Below are positions 34,185 through 42,471 of a stretch of 64,000 nt of DNA, piece by piece. The notes beneath the pieces are model-generated. The model saw only the letters and a list, made by a program, of their open reading frames with translations. It was not told where the DNA came from and ran no database searches. Source of the DNA: Hymenobacter psychrophilus (lineage in GTDB: Bacteria > Bacteroidota > Bacteroidia > Cytophagales > Hymenobacteraceae); NCBI RefSeq assembly GCF_900107135.1, contig NZ_FNOV01000001.1, positions 536,605 through 600,604 on the forward strand. Direction: 5' to 3'. Made by a program: the position numbers and the translations under genes. Positions within the stretch are counted from its first letter, which is position 1. Each line of letters starts with the position of its first letter.

Positions 34185-36824
34185 TTAAAACGGCGGCGGA
34201 CCGTCGTCGAAGTTGCTGCGCGGGAAAGGCTGGGCCGGGGGCGGCGAGTCGTTGTTGATGCGCGAACCCAGGCGGATGGTATTGGGCGCAAAGCCGGCCT
34301 GTTCGTCGTCGAAGGTGCTGCTGGGGAAAGCGCCAGGGTTGAAACCCGAGCCCCCATCGAAGCCACCTTCGCCATCGAGGTCGGCAAACTTGGTGAACTT
34401 GCCGATGAACTTGAGCTGCACGGTTTCCAGCGAGCCGTTCCGGTGCTTGGCAATAATCACCTCGCCCGTGCCCTGGGTGGGGTTGCCCATCTCGTCCTCC
34501 GTGATTTTGTAGTACTCGGGACGGTACAGGAAAATAACCATGTCGGCATCCTGCTCGATGGAGCCCGATTCGCGCAGGTCACTCAGCTGGGGCTTCTTGT
34601 CGCCGCCGCGGGTTTCTACGGAGCGCGAAAGCTGCGACAGCGCCAGCACGGGTACGTTCAGCTCCTTGGCAATGCCCTTGAGGGCTCGCGAGATGGAGGC
34701 AATTTCCTGTTCCCGGTTGCCCCCACCCTTGCCGTCGGTGTTGCCGGTCATCAGCTGCAGATAGTCGATGATAATCATCGAAATATCGTGGTGCGCTTTC
34801 AGGCGGCGGCACTTGGTGCGCAGCTCCCGGATGCTGAGGCCGGGCGTATCGTCGATGTAAATCGGGGCCGAAGAAAGGTTGGAAATCTTGTGGTTGAGCT
34901 GGGCCCACTCGTGGTCGGCGAGGTTGCCCTTCTTGATTTTCTCGGAATCCAGCTCCGCCTCCGCCGAAATCAGACGATTCACGAGCTGCAGCGACGACAT
35001 TTCGAGCGAGAAGATAGCCACCGGCTTCTTGAACTCGACCGCCGCGTTGCGCATGGCCGACACTACGAAAGCCGTGTTGTGGGTCACGGTGCAGTCGGCG
35101 AGCAGAAACAGCCGGTTGCCGTCGATGCTGAAGCCGTAGTAGTCGTCCTGCTTGTCGAACTCCACCGAAATGCCGGTCATGCGCCAATCGACCACTGAGG
35201 CCCAGGGCTGGGCCTTTTTGCGGGTTACACGCACCGGCACCCGGCTGATGTCGCCGTAGATGCGGACCCGGTACACCTCACTCTCGTAACCAATGGCGCT
35301 GATGGTGGCCCGCTTCTTTTTCAGCGAAGTGCGGAAGCCCAGCGAATCGGCCAGAAACTTGATCTGACGGGCCAGCTGCTGGTTCTTCTGGGTTATTTCG
35401 TAGCCGTTGCTCACCGGGTCGAGGTGGCCATCGGAGTCGATAAGGCCGGCCAGCAGTTGCAGGCGGTTTTCGGTGCTGTTGCTCAGGTACTGCTGCGGAA
35501 TGTGCTTGTTGCCGAGCACGCCGAGCTGGCGTAGGTTCAAAAACAATGCTGAACCGCCCTTCATCCGCTCTTTGGCAGTTATTCTGTAGTCAGGATGCTG
35601 CACCAGATTGGCATGGGCCGTTACGCGGCAGTTGAGTTGCTCAGCGTACTGATAAATGTACTCTACAACTTCGTCGTCCCGAGTGGTAATTAGGCTTGTA
35701 TTTGAACACCCATCACCTAGCCATACGCCAAAAAAATAAGGGTCTACCGACACTTCCTGGGCCGCAAACTCCACGGGCACTTTGTAGCCCTTGTAGTTCG
35801 AGCGAAACTTGGGGCTTTTCTGCAGCCAGTCGCGCACTTCGATATTGAGCACGTCGCCGTGGCGGTGGGGGCCCTCGTTGCGGCTGCGCTTGAGCGAGAG
35901 GATGTGGCTTTCATTGACCCGGTAGGCCTCGCCCTTGTTCTGGCGCACCCAGTACATGTTTTCGCGGCCCCGGGCGATGTTCAGCACCCGGCGCGGGGTC
36001 GAGTCGTCGCCCATCAGCAGCTCGCCTTCGCGCACGTCCTCCACGTTGCGCAGCGTGCCATCAAACATGAGCACCTTGGTACCCTTGCCCAGACACTTAC
36101 CCATGCCGGGCCGGGCCGCAATAATCACCAGGTCAGAGTTTTGCCAGCCGCTTGTCACTCTATCCAGGGCCGAGAAGCCGCTGGGCACGCCGGTGAGGCC
36201 GTCCTTCTGGTCCTTCTTTTCTTCGAGCTCCTTGATGGCCTTGCCCATCAGGCTGCGCATATCGTCGAAGTTCTTACGGATGTTCGACTCCGACACCTCG
36301 AACAGCGCCTGCTCGGTGGAGTCGAGCAGGTTGAACACGTCGGTGGTGTCCTCGAAAGCGTCGCGCTGGATGGTGCTGGCAATGTTGATGAGCTCCCGCT
36401 TGATGGCGTTTTCGGTGATGATGCGGGAGTGGTACTCGATGTTGGCCGCCGAGTTGACCTTGAACGTGAGCTGGGCCACGTAGTGGGTGCCGCCGGCCGC
36501 CTCCAGCTCGCCCATCTCGCGCAGCTCGTGCGTGACGGTGAGAATATCAATCGGCTCCGACTTGTCGAACAGGTTCAGGATGGCCTTGAAGATGCGCTGG
36601 TGGCCGTCTTTGTAGAAGCTTTGGGGCTTGAGAATATCGATAACGGTGGTCAGGGCATCCTTTTCGAGCATGAGGGCCCCGAGCACGGCCGCCTCCAGCT
36701 CCAGGGCCTGGGGCGGCAGCTTGCCGGCCGGACCGCCCGCCGGCAAGTGGGCCGGCCGGTTGTTCCAGGCAGCTTTAGCCCTTGAACCTGCTTGTTTGAG
36801 GCGGTCATCCATCCGGTCGTTCAT
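34185..36824 (-). CDS. dnaB: Replicative DNA helicase DnaB with intein
   Basis: An 879-residue precursor. The extein (539 residues after splicing) is DnaB: the N-terminal domain starts PPQALELEAAVLGALMLEKDAL, and the RecA core continues after the intein with AIFSLEMSSLQLVNRLIS, MIIIDYLQLM and SRALKGIAKELNVPVLALSQLSR. Walker A is split: ARPGMGK at residues 238-243 is followed by the intein (244-583), and the missing Thr is residue 584 (HN|T). Spliced, it restores RPGMGKTAF. The C-terminus ends in a Gly/Pro/Phe-rich tail with a DDGPPPF end. Splicing is needed for an active helicase. A TAGCTTTG promoter core lies at 36926-36933. Confidence 0.97.
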   Translation of the reverse strand: MNDRMDDRLKQAGSRAKAAWNNRPAHLPAGGPAGKLPPQALELEAAVLGALMLEKDALTTVIDILKPQSFYKDGHQRIFKAILNLFDKSEPIDILTVTHELREMGELEAAGGTHYVAQLTFKVNSAANIEYHSRIITENAIKRELINIASTIQRDAFEDTTDVFNLLDSTEQALFEVSESNIRKNFDDMRSLMGKAIKELEEKKDQKDGLTGVPSGFSALDRVTSGWQNSDLVIIAARPGMGKCLGKGTKVLMFDGTLRNVEDVREGELLMGDDSTPRRVLNIARGRENMYWVRQNKGEAYRVNESHILSLKRSRNEGPHRHGDVLNIEVRDWLQKSPKFRSNYKGYKVPVEFAAQEVSVDPYFFGVWLGDGCSNTSLITTRDDEVVEYIYQYAEQLNCRVTAHANLVQHPDYRITAKERMKGGSALFLNLRQLGVLGNKHIPQQYLSNSTENRLQLLAGLIDSDGHLDPVSNGYEITQKNQQLARQIKFLADSLGFRTSLKKKRATISAIGYESEVYRVRIYGDISRVPVRVTRKKAQPWASVVDWRMTGISVEFDKQDDYYGFSIDGNRLFLLADCTVTHNTAFVVSAMRNAAVEFKKPVAIFSLEMSSLQLVNRLISAEAELDSEKIKKGNLADHEWAQLNHKISNLSSAPIYIDDTPGLSIRELRTKCRRLKAHHDISMIIIDYLQLMTGNTDGKGGGNREQEIASISRALKGIAKELNVPVLALSQLSRSVETRGGDKKPQLSDLRESGSIEQDADMVIFLYRPEYYKITEDEMGNPTQGTGEVIIAKHRNGSLETVQLKFIGKFTKFADLDGEGGFDGGSGFNPGAFPSSTFDDEQAGFAPNTIRLGSRINNDSPPPAQPFPRSNFDDGPPPF
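35076..36095 (-). mobile_element. DnaB intein with LAGLIDADG homing endonuclease
   Basis: A 340-residue intein inserted between Lys and Thr of the Walker A loop. It starts with the nucleophile Cys (CLGKGTKVLMFDG, block A), has block B with its His in NESH (the usual Thr is Asn), and ends with block F/G YGFSIDGNRLFLLADCTVTHN followed by Thr as +1 residue. Two dodecapeptide motifs, FFGVWLGDGC and LLAGLIDSDGHL, keep the catalytic acidic residues, so the endonuclease looks intact. The middle (about 35400-35720) is visibly lower in GC than the extein, in keeping with separate ancestry. Confidence 0.96.
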
Positions 36825-36925
36825 CTAAAAAAATACACTACAAGGTAAGCAGACCGGACGAGTTTCACGACGGGTATTTTCGCGGCCGGTTGCCCGGCCC
36901 GGTGCTCCATTCGGCCAAAGGGCTA

Positions 36926-36933
36926 CAAAGCTA
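36926..36933 (-). promoter_or_regulatory. Promoter core of dnaB
   Basis: Reads TAGCTTTG on the minus strand, an exact TAnnTTTG match about 100 bases before the dnaB ATG. Confidence 0.6.
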
Positions 36934-37000
36934 ACGGCTGGGCCTTACAATCCGGAAGGGAGGGGAAAGGTTTCTTTCGGGGAAACTGGGGTTGCATTCA

Positions 37001-37097
37001 GATGCTGTCATCCTGAGCGCAGCGAAGGACCTCATCCAGTATGGGCAATTCGTTCCTACTGGATAAGGTCCTTCGCTGCGCTCAGGATGACAGCATC
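37001..37097. repeat. Intergenic inverted repeat, GTCATCCTGAGCGCAGCG type
   Basis: Arms of about 38 bases (37001-37040 and 37058-37097) read GATGCTGTCATCCTGAGC... and its reverse complement, near-perfect. The spacer is about 18 bases. It lies between the divergent dnaB and mpl promoters. Confidence 0.93.
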
Positions 37098-37109
37098 TCA
37101 ATTCGTTTG

Positions 37110-37127
37110 CCCCCCCCCCCCCCCCCC
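37110..37127 (+). repeat. Homopolymer of 18 cytosines before the mpl promoter
   Basis: Eighteen consecutive C residues follow a TTTG (37106-37109) and precede the TACCTTTG core by 16 bases. It is the only homopolymer of this length in the window. Confidence 0.95.
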
Positions 37128-37143
37128 AACAACCCCAAACCGC

Positions 37144-37151
37144 TACCTTTG
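37144..37151 (+). promoter_or_regulatory. Promoter core of mpl
   Basis: TACCTTTG, an exact consensus, lies 22 bases before the mpl ATG at 37174. The nearest upstream TTTG (37106-37109) is 34 bases away because of the poly-C tract; a normal gap is about 17-22. Confidence 0.65.
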
Positions 37152-37173
37152 CCGCCCTCACTCCTGCTGCCTT

Positions 37174-38565
37174 ATGACTTCTTCTGCTGCTCCCTCCTCG
37201 CTTCACCGTCTGCACCTGATTGCCACCGGCGGCAGCATCATGCACAACCTGGCGCTGGCCCTGCACCAGCGCGGGGCCCACGTAACGGGCTCCGACGACG
37301 AAATTTTTGAGCCCGCCAAAAGCCGGCTGGCGGCGGCCGGGCTGCTACCCGAAGCCGAGGGCTGGTTTCCGGAAAAAATTACGGCCGACCTCGACGCCGT
37401 GATTGTGGGCATGCACGCCCGGCCCGACAACCCCGAGCTGCTGCGGGCCCAGGAGCTGGGCCTGCGGGTGTACTCGTTTCCCGAGTTCATCTATGAGGCC
37501 TCGAAAGACAAGCAGCGCATCGTAATTGGCGGCTCGCACGGCAAAACCAGCATTACCTCGCTTATCCTGCACGTGCTGCGCTACCACGGTCGCAAGTTCG
37601 ACTATGCGGTGGGCGCCCAGCTGGAAGGCTTCGAACTGATGGTGCAGCTCACCGACGACGCGCCCATTATCATTATCGAGGGCGACGAGTACCTGGCCTC
37701 GCCCATCGACCGGCGGCCCAAGTTTCACCTCTATCAGCACCATATCGGCGTTATTTCGGGCATCAGCTGGGACCATATCAATGTGTTTGCTACCGAGGAA
37801 ATCTACCGCGAGCAGTTCAAAATCTTCGCGGAAATGACGCCCAAGGCCGGGGTGCTGATTTATGACCGCGACGACGAGCAGACCCAGCTGGTAACCGTGC
37901 CTACCAGCCCCGATGTGAAGTACATCGGCTACGGACCCCACGAAAACGTGGTGCGCGACGGCCAGACGTTTCTGGTGACGAAAAAGGATGAGCAGGTGCC
38001 GGTGAAGATATTCGGGGAGCATAACCTGCGCAATATTTCGGCGGCCAAGGAAGTGTGCAAGCAGCTGGGCATCAAGGGCAAGGAGTTTTACGAGGCGCTG
38101 GGCTCGTTTAAGGGTGCGGCGCGGCGGCTGGAGCTGGTGCGCGAGGGCACCGACTCAGTGGTGTACAAGGACTTTGCCCACGCCCCGAGCAAGCTAAAAG
38201 CGACGGCCACGGCGTTCAAAAAGCAGTTCCCGGAGCGGCGGCTGGTGGCCTGCCTGGAGCTGCACACCTTCAGCTCGCTCAACCCCGATTTCCTGCCCCA
38301 GTACGCCCACACGTTTGACGCGCCCGATGTGGCCGTGGTGTACTTCAACCCGGCCGTGCTAGCCCACAAGCGGCTGCCGGCCCTGCCGCCCGAAGCCGTG
38401 CAGGCTGCCTTCCAGCGCCCCGACCTGCGCGTGTTCACCGACAGCCGCGCACTGGCCGACTTTCTGCACGCCCAGAACTGGACCGCGACCAACCTGCTGA
38501 TGATGTCGTCGGGCACCTTCGACGGGCTGGATCTGGTTCAGCTGGCCGAGGAAGTCGTACGGTAG
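37174..38565 (+). CDS. mpl: UDP-N-acetylmuramate:L-Ala-D-Glu-meso-DAP ligase
   Basis: A 463-residue Mur ligase that reattaches recycled tripeptide to UDP-MurNAc. HLIATGGSIMHNLALALHQRGAHVTGSDDEIFEP is the MurC-like Rossmann N-terminal domain, GGSHGKTSITSLILHVLRYHG is the ATP loop, and IEGDEYLASPIDRRPKFHLYQHHIGVISGISWDHINVF is characteristic of Mpl rather than MurC. FAHAPSKLKATATAFKKQFP begins the C-terminal domain. The ATG at 37174 is used: the upstream frame (from 37087) runs through a repeat and the poly-C tract. A terminator follows at 38589-38626. Confidence 0.94.
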   Translation: MTSSAAPSSLHRLHLIATGGSIMHNLALALHQRGAHVTGSDDEIFEPAKSRLAAAGLLPEAEGWFPEKITADLDAVIVGMHARPDNPELLRAQELGLRVYSFPEFIYEASKDKQRIVIGGSHGKTSITSLILHVLRYHGRKFDYAVGAQLEGFELMVQLTDDAPIIIIEGDEYLASPIDRRPKFHLYQHHIGVISGISWDHINVFATEEIYREQFKIFAEMTPKAGVLIYDRDDEQTQLVTVPTSPDVKYIGYGPHENVVRDGQTFLVTKKDEQVPVKIFGEHNLRNISAAKEVCKQLGIKGKEFYEALGSFKGAARRLELVREGTDSVVYKDFAHAPSKLKATATAFKKQFPERRLVACLELHTFSSLNPDFLPQYAHTFDAPDVAVVYFNPAVLAHKRLPALPPEAVQAAFQRPDLRVFTDSRALADFLHAQNWTATNLLMMSSGTFDGLDLVQLAEEVVR

Positions 38566-38588
38566 AGCCACTTGGCTCCGCATTTCAA

Positions 38589-38626
38589 CAAAAAAAGCGC
38601 CGGCCACTCGAGGCCGGCGCTTTTTT
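38589..38626. terminator. Bidirectional rho-independent terminator
   Basis: An A-run, stem GCGCCGGCC / GGCCGGCGC and a T6 run lie between the convergent mpl and fasciclin genes. Confidence 0.93.
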
Positions 38627-38652
38627 GGCATCCGCAATAAACGGAATACTGA

Positions 38653-39300
38653 TTACTTAGCCAGGGGCAGCACTACTGCGTCGATGACGTGGGTGACGCC
38701 GTTGCTCGAAATTACGTCGGCTACCTGTACGGTGGCGGGGGCATCTTTGCCGTTACCGACCATTACCACGCCGTCCTTCACCATTACTTTCAGCTTCTCA
38801 CCGTTCACGGTGGTCAGCTCCTGGCCATCCTTCAGATCCTGGGCTACCAGGCGACCGGGGATGACGTGGTACGTGAGCACCGCCGCGAGCTTGTCCTTGC
38901 TTTCGGGCTTGAGCAGGCCAGCCAGGGCGCCGTTGGGCAGCTTATCGAAGGCGGCGTTGGTGGGGGCGAATACCGTGAACGGGCCGGGGCCGCTGAGCGT
39001 GCCGTCGAGGCCGGCGGCCTGCACGGCTTTCACGAGCGTGCTCACGCTGGAGGCCATTACGGCGTTCTGCACAATGGTATTGCTGGGCAGCATGGCTACG
39101 CCGTCTACCATTACGCCCTCGGGCTTGCCCATGCGCGCGTCGTCGGCCATCATGGCGGTCGAGTCGACGGTAGTCGGAGTCATGGAGTCGATGCTGGCAT
39201 CGGCTTTTTCGGTGTTGCTGTCGCCGCAGCTGGTGAGGCCAAGGCTGAGGGAACCGGCTGCCAACAGGGCCAGCGTAGAGGAGCGCAGAAGCTTGTGCAT
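38653..39300 (-). CDS. Fasciclin-domain lipoprotein
   Basis: A 215-residue exported lipoprotein. The signal sequence MHKLLRSSTLALLAAGSLSLGLTSC ends in a lipobox (LTSC), followed by an Asp/Ser/Thr/Met-rich linker. The single FAS1 domain covers about residues 70-215: VKAVQAAGLDGTLSGPGPFTVFAPTNAAFDKLP and LTYHVIPGRLVAQDL...GVTHVIDAVVLP are its H1 and H2 motifs. FAS1 domains mediate surface adhesion; here it is cell-envelope attached. The start at 39300 is chosen for the signal peptide; the open frame begins 13 codons earlier. Confidence 0.92.
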   Translation of the reverse strand: MHKLLRSSTLALLAAGSLSLGLTSCGDSNTEKADASIDSMTPTTVDSTAMMADDARMGKPEGVMVDGVAMLPSNTIVQNAVMASSVSTLVKAVQAAGLDGTLSGPGPFTVFAPTNAAFDKLPNGALAGLLKPESKDKLAAVLTYHVIPGRLVAQDLKDGQELTTVNGEKLKVMVKDGVVMVGNGKDAPATVQVADVISSNGVTHVIDAVVLPLAK

Positions 39301-39383
39301 AAAGGGAGAAAAGGGGAGAATTGGAGTGGGCGCCACCACCCGGTGGCGTTACCGGACCTACGAACCATTAGCGTACCCGGATG

Positions 39384-39412
39384 TTTGGCTGGTTGCTAAA
39401 TTCTTACCTTTG
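39384..39412 (+). promoter_or_regulatory. Full -33/-7 promoter of the cyclophilin gene
   Basis: TTTG at 39384-39387 and TACCTTTG at 39405-39412, 17 bases apart, give the best complete Bacteroidota promoter in the window. The leader to the ATG at 39508 is about 90 bases. Confidence 0.72.
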
Positions 39413-39507
39413 GCTGCCGTGCGCAACCCACGCCGGCCGGGGGCGTAAGGGCCCCTGAAGCTTTTCGCTCACCCACTTTCCTATTTCACATTTCCACAAC
39501 CAACACC

Positions 39508-39969
39508 ATGAAAACTGCCGAAATCCATACCAGTAAGGGCGTTATGAAGGTTGAGTTCTACGAGCAGGATGCTCCGAAAACCGTTAAAAACTTCACCGAC
39601 CTGGCCGAAAAAGGCTTCTACGACGGCCTCAAGTTTCACCGCGTCATTCCCAACTTCGTGATCCAGGGCGGCTGCCCCAACTCGCGCGATGGGGCCAAAG
39701 GCAGCCCCGGCACCGGCGGCCCGGGTTACAAAATCGACTGTGAGCTCAATGGCGACCACCAGTACCACGAGCGCGGCGCCCTCAGCATGGCCCACGCCGG
39801 CCGCAACACCGGCGGCTCGCAGTTCTTCATCGTCCACTCGCGCGACAACACCGCCCACCTCGACCGTAACCACACGGTGTTCGGTAAAGTGGTGGAGGGC
39901 CTCGACATCATCGAGCAGATAAAAGCCGACGACGAAATCCAGAAGATTGTGGTGAGCGAGCAGGCGTAA
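39508..39969 (+). CDS. Cyclophilin-type peptidyl-prolyl isomerase
   Basis: A 153-residue single-domain cyclophilin that isomerises X-Pro bonds. [13 protein letters not shown] is the PPIase core, [10 protein letters not shown] the substrate-binding part, and [21 protein letters not shown] the C-terminal signature. There is no signal peptide, so it is probably cytoplasmic. A charged insert ([28 protein letters not shown]) is common in bacterial homologues. A stem-loop terminator follows at 39994-40028. Confidence 0.94.
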   Translation: MKTAEIHTSKGVMKVEFYEQDAPKTVKNFTDLAEKGFYDGLKFHRVIPNFVIQGGCPNSRDGAKGSPGTGGPGYKIDCELNGDHQYHERGALSMAHAGRNTGGSQFFIVHSRDNTAHLDRNHTVFGKVVEGLDIIEQIKADDEIQKIVVSEQA

Positions 39970-39993
39970 ATTTTCTGCTGGCTCTTCCCATTT

Positions 39994-40028
39994 GGCCCCC
40001 ACTGGTTTCGGCTGGTGGGGGCTTTTTG
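39994..40028 (+). terminator. Rho-independent terminator
   Basis: GGCCCCCAC pairs with GTGGGGGC and is followed by TTTTTG. It ends the cyclophilin transcript. Confidence 0.85.
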
Positions 40029-40128
40029 TTGACCTTAAGAGCCCTCTCCTGAACAACTCCTCCGTAGGCCCCCGCGTAAGACTACTTATAGTGGCGCTTT
40101 CCAGGCGCCGCGCCTCACTCTCCTTCTT

Positions 40129-40389
40129 ATGAAAAAGTCCAACACTTCCCGCCTGTTCCTGTCGCTTACGTTTGGTACGGCCCTGCTGCTGAGTAGTGGC
40201 TGCGCCGCCTTCAAGTCCGACATGGATTCGAGCAACCCCGTTATTGCCGCCCAGGCCCAGCGCATCAGCGACCTGCGCAACCAGATCAGCGACCAGGACC
40301 GCCTGGTGGAAACCGAAAAAGCCAAGCTCAAATCACTCGAGTACCAGCTCAAGAGCGCCCAGCAGGAGCTCAAGGCCCGCAAGATGTAG
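40129..40389 (+). CDS. Small coiled-coil lipoprotein
   Basis: An 86-residue predicted outer-membrane lipoprotein. The signal sequence ends LLLSSGC, a good lipobox, at residue 25. The remaining 60 residues form an uninterrupted heptad-like helix (AQAQRISDLRNQISDQDRLVETEKAKLKSLEYQLKSAQQELKARK), so a coiled coil. It is reminiscent of Lpp in size and layout, without sequence identity that I can claim. It has its own terminator at 40417-40457. Confidence 0.82.
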   Translation: MKKSNTSRLFLSLTFGTALLLSSGCAAFKSDMDSSNPVIAAQAQRISDLRNQISDQDRLVETEKAKLKSLEYQLKSAQQELKARKM

Positions 40390-40416
40390 CTCTTGCTGAC
40401 TTTGCTTTAAAACCAA

Positions 40417-40457
40417 TAAAACGCCCCGCGCACCAATTGGTACGCGGGGCGTTTTTG
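40417..40457. terminator. Bidirectional terminator
   Basis: ACGCCCCGCG pairs with CGCGGGGCGT (40421-40452) with A-rich and T5 flanks. It lies between the small lipoprotein and the convergent CPCC gene. Confidence 0.9.
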
Positions 40458-40463
40458 TTAGTC

Positions 40464-40730
40464 CTAATCTGGCATTTCTTCTGGAAGTGCTGGTCGAACG
40501 CGACTCAGCCATCTTTCCTCACTGGCACCAATTCGGCGAAAACCTTGCCGGGCCTCATTTAAGCTGGGCGAGTTAGCCCCACCATCCATATCAGGCAGGT
40601 CGAACTGAACACCATCATCCTCCCACCAACAGACGGAGCAGATATCAAACGTATTACTCCTGCCCTCACCCAGCGTGAAATAGCTACAGCAGGGACATTG
40701 GTAATTACCGAAACGGTTTACAGCATACAT
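40464..40730 (-). CDS. Cysteine-rich CPCC-family protein
   Basis: An 88-residue protein of the small CPCC family of unknown function. The signature is FGNYQCPCCSYFTLGEGRSNTFDICSVCWWEDDGVQ, with CPCC and CxxC probably binding one metal. The rest is acidic with a short conserved-looking SLNEARQGFRRIGASEE. The ATG at 40730 lies 6 bases from the stop of the upstream MoxR-like gene on the same strand, so it may be co-transcribed. Such proteins are frequently found near toxin/immunity genes; I see none here. Confidence 0.85.
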   Translation of the reverse strand: MYAVNRFGNYQCPCCSYFTLGEGRSNTFDICSVCWWEDDGVQFDLPDMDGGANSPSLNEARQGFRRIGASEERWLSRVRPALPEEMPD

Positions 40731-40735
40731 CTGGT

Positions 40736-42304
40736 CTACCGACGGCGGCCGCGCTGGGGCTTTTCGTCTTCGTCGTCCTCATCCTCGTCGTCCTCGTCGC
40801 CTTCACCGAAGGAGGGCATCGTGAACATGCTGCTGAGCAGGTCCTTGAACTGGGCACCTGCCGTGAGGCGGTTGCGCGAAATCAGGCTGTACTCGCTCAG
40901 GCCGTGCAGCAGGAACTCCATGAGGAAGTAGGTAGCCTCGGCGTCCTCGTTGGGGTGCAACTCGGTTACAATGTCGCGCAGGCCGGGCACTTGGTCGAGG
41001 GCGGTGTGGTAGTCTTTCGTGCTCAGGTCGTGGAGCAGGTCTACGGTGTGGCCGGCGCCAAACCACTCCTGCACCGTTTTGTAGGGCGAGGGGCGGCCTT
41101 TGAGCTTCTTGGCTTTATCGGGGTCGGGGAAGTAGTTGAGGAAGAGCGTGCGGATGGCCTTGCCCATGAGCTTTTCGGCCACGATGCCCGCGCCCTCCTG
41201 CTCGCCCTCGTACACCAGCTCCACTTTGCCCGTTACGGCCGGCACGGCGGTAATAAAGTCGCTCACGCGCACATAAGTGTTCTTTTCGCCGTTCACCAGC
41301 GCCCGGCGCTCGGCCCCGGCCACCACCTGCTCGAAAGCCGAGATGGTCAGGCGGGCCGACACGCCGCTCTTGGCATCGACAAACTCCGAGCCCCGGGCCT
41401 CAATGGCTACTTGTTCCACCAGATCGGCCACGATGTCATTCAGCGTGACCATGCCCCGCTGGGCCGGCTTGATGCGGGCTTCCTGCTGGGTGATGCGCTT
41501 GCCGATTTCGATGGATTTCGGATAGTGGGTGATGATCTGGGCGTCGATGCGGTCCTTGAGGGGCGTCACGATAGAACCGCGGTTGGTGTAGTCCTCGGGG
41601 TTGGCCGTGAACACGAACTGCAGGTCCAGCGGCAGGCGCACCTTGAAACCGCGAATCTGAATATCGCCTTCCTGCAGGATGTTAAACAGCGACACCTGAA
41701 TGCGGGCCTGCAAGTCGGGCAGCTCGTTGATAACGAAAATACCCCGGTGGGCCCGCGGAATCAGGCCAAAGTGAATCACGCGCTCATCGGAGTACGGCAG
41801 CTTGAGCGTGGCGGCCTTGATGGGGTCGGCGTCGCCGATCAGGTCGGCCACCGATACGTCGGGCGTGGCCAGCTTCTCGGTGTAGCGGTCGGCGCGGGGC
41901 AGCCAGGCCACGGGCGTGTCGTCGCCGTGCTCGGCCAGCAGGTTTTTGGCGAACACGCTCAGCGGCTGCAACGGGTCGTCGTTGAGCTCCGAGCCTGCCA
42001 CTACTGGCACGTATTCATCGAGCAAACCGATAAGCAGGCGGGCAATGCGGGTTTTAGCCTGGCCGCGCAAGCCAAGCAAGTTGATGTGGTGGCCGGCCAG
42101 GATGGCGCGCTGCAGCTCCGGAATCACGGTTTCTTCGTAGCCGAAGATGCCGGGAAACACGTCTTCGCCGCTTTGCAGCTTTTTGATGAGGTTGTCGCGC
42201 AGCTCCGTTTTCACGGAGCGGGGCTGGTAACCGGATTTTTTGAGGTCTTTGAGGGTGGTTATTTGCTGGAGTTGGTCAGCGGAAAGCGAATCGTAAGCGG
42301 GCAT
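40736..42304 (-). CDS. MoxR/magnesium-chelatase-like AAA+ ATPase
   Basis: A 522-residue AAA+ protein. The N-terminus (LKKSGYQPRSVKTELRDNLIKKLQSGEDVFPGIFGYEETVIPELQRAIL) leads to a deviant Walker A, GLRGQAKTRIAR, and Walker B, GIFVINELPDL, where the usual Asp-Glu is Asn-Glu. VFTANPEDYTNRGSIVTPLKDRIDAQIITHYP is the sensor/arginine-finger region of the ChlI/MoxR group. The last 15 residues are an acidic run (DDEDEDDEDEK) then QRGRRR. It is followed on the same strand by its likely partner gene's counterpart: a VWA protein is encoded just upstream (42472-43581). The pair probably acts as a chaperone-like metal-insertion or remodelling machine. Confidence 0.88.
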   Translation of the reverse strand: MPAYDSLSADQLQQITTLKDLKKSGYQPRSVKTELRDNLIKKLQSGEDVFPGIFGYEETVIPELQRAILAGHHINLLGLRGQAKTRIARLLIGLLDEYVPVVAGSELNDDPLQPLSVFAKNLLAEHGDDTPVAWLPRADRYTEKLATPDVSVADLIGDADPIKAATLKLPYSDERVIHFGLIPRAHRGIFVINELPDLQARIQVSLFNILQEGDIQIRGFKVRLPLDLQFVFTANPEDYTNRGSIVTPLKDRIDAQIITHYPKSIEIGKRITQQEARIKPAQRGMVTLNDIVADLVEQVAIEARGSEFVDAKSGVSARLTISAFEQVVAGAERRALVNGEKNTYVRVSDFITAVPAVTGKVELVYEGEQEGAGIVAEKLMGKAIRTLFLNYFPDPDKAKKLKGRPSPYKTVQEWFGAGHTVDLLHDLSTKDYHTALDQVPGLRDIVTELHPNEDAEATYFLMEFLLHGLSEYSLISRNRLTAGAQFKDLLSSMFTMPSFGEGDEDDEDEDDEDEKPQRGRRR

Positions 42305-42343
42305 ATATCGGAAAGTAGTGGGATGTGTGGGGTTGAAAATTTA

Positions 42344-42449
42344 CTGTCATCCTGAGCTTGCGAAGGACCTTATCACGATTGAAGGAAATGTTCGAACGTG
42401 ATAAGGTCCTTCAAGCGTGATAAGGTCCTTCGCAAGCTCAGGATGACAG
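42344..42449. repeat. Inverted repeat inside the VWA/MoxR gene pair
   Basis: Arms CTGTCATCCTGAGCTTGCGAAGG and reverse complement (42344-42374 and 42419-42449) flank a spacer in which GTGATAAGGTCCTT occurs twice in tandem. It sits between two same-strand genes expected to be co-transcribed, so it would be part of the mRNA. Confidence 0.92.
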
Positions 42450-42471
42450 ACGGGCGGGGCCGTTCAGCGGA

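Larger units (their letters stand above)
36825..37173. other. 349-bp divergent gap between dnaB and mpl
   Basis: It contains the dnaB promoter core (36926-36933, minus), an inverted repeat (37001-37097), an 18-C homopolymer (37110-37127) and the mpl promoter core (37144-37151). No gene or RNA is apparent. Confidence 0.8.
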
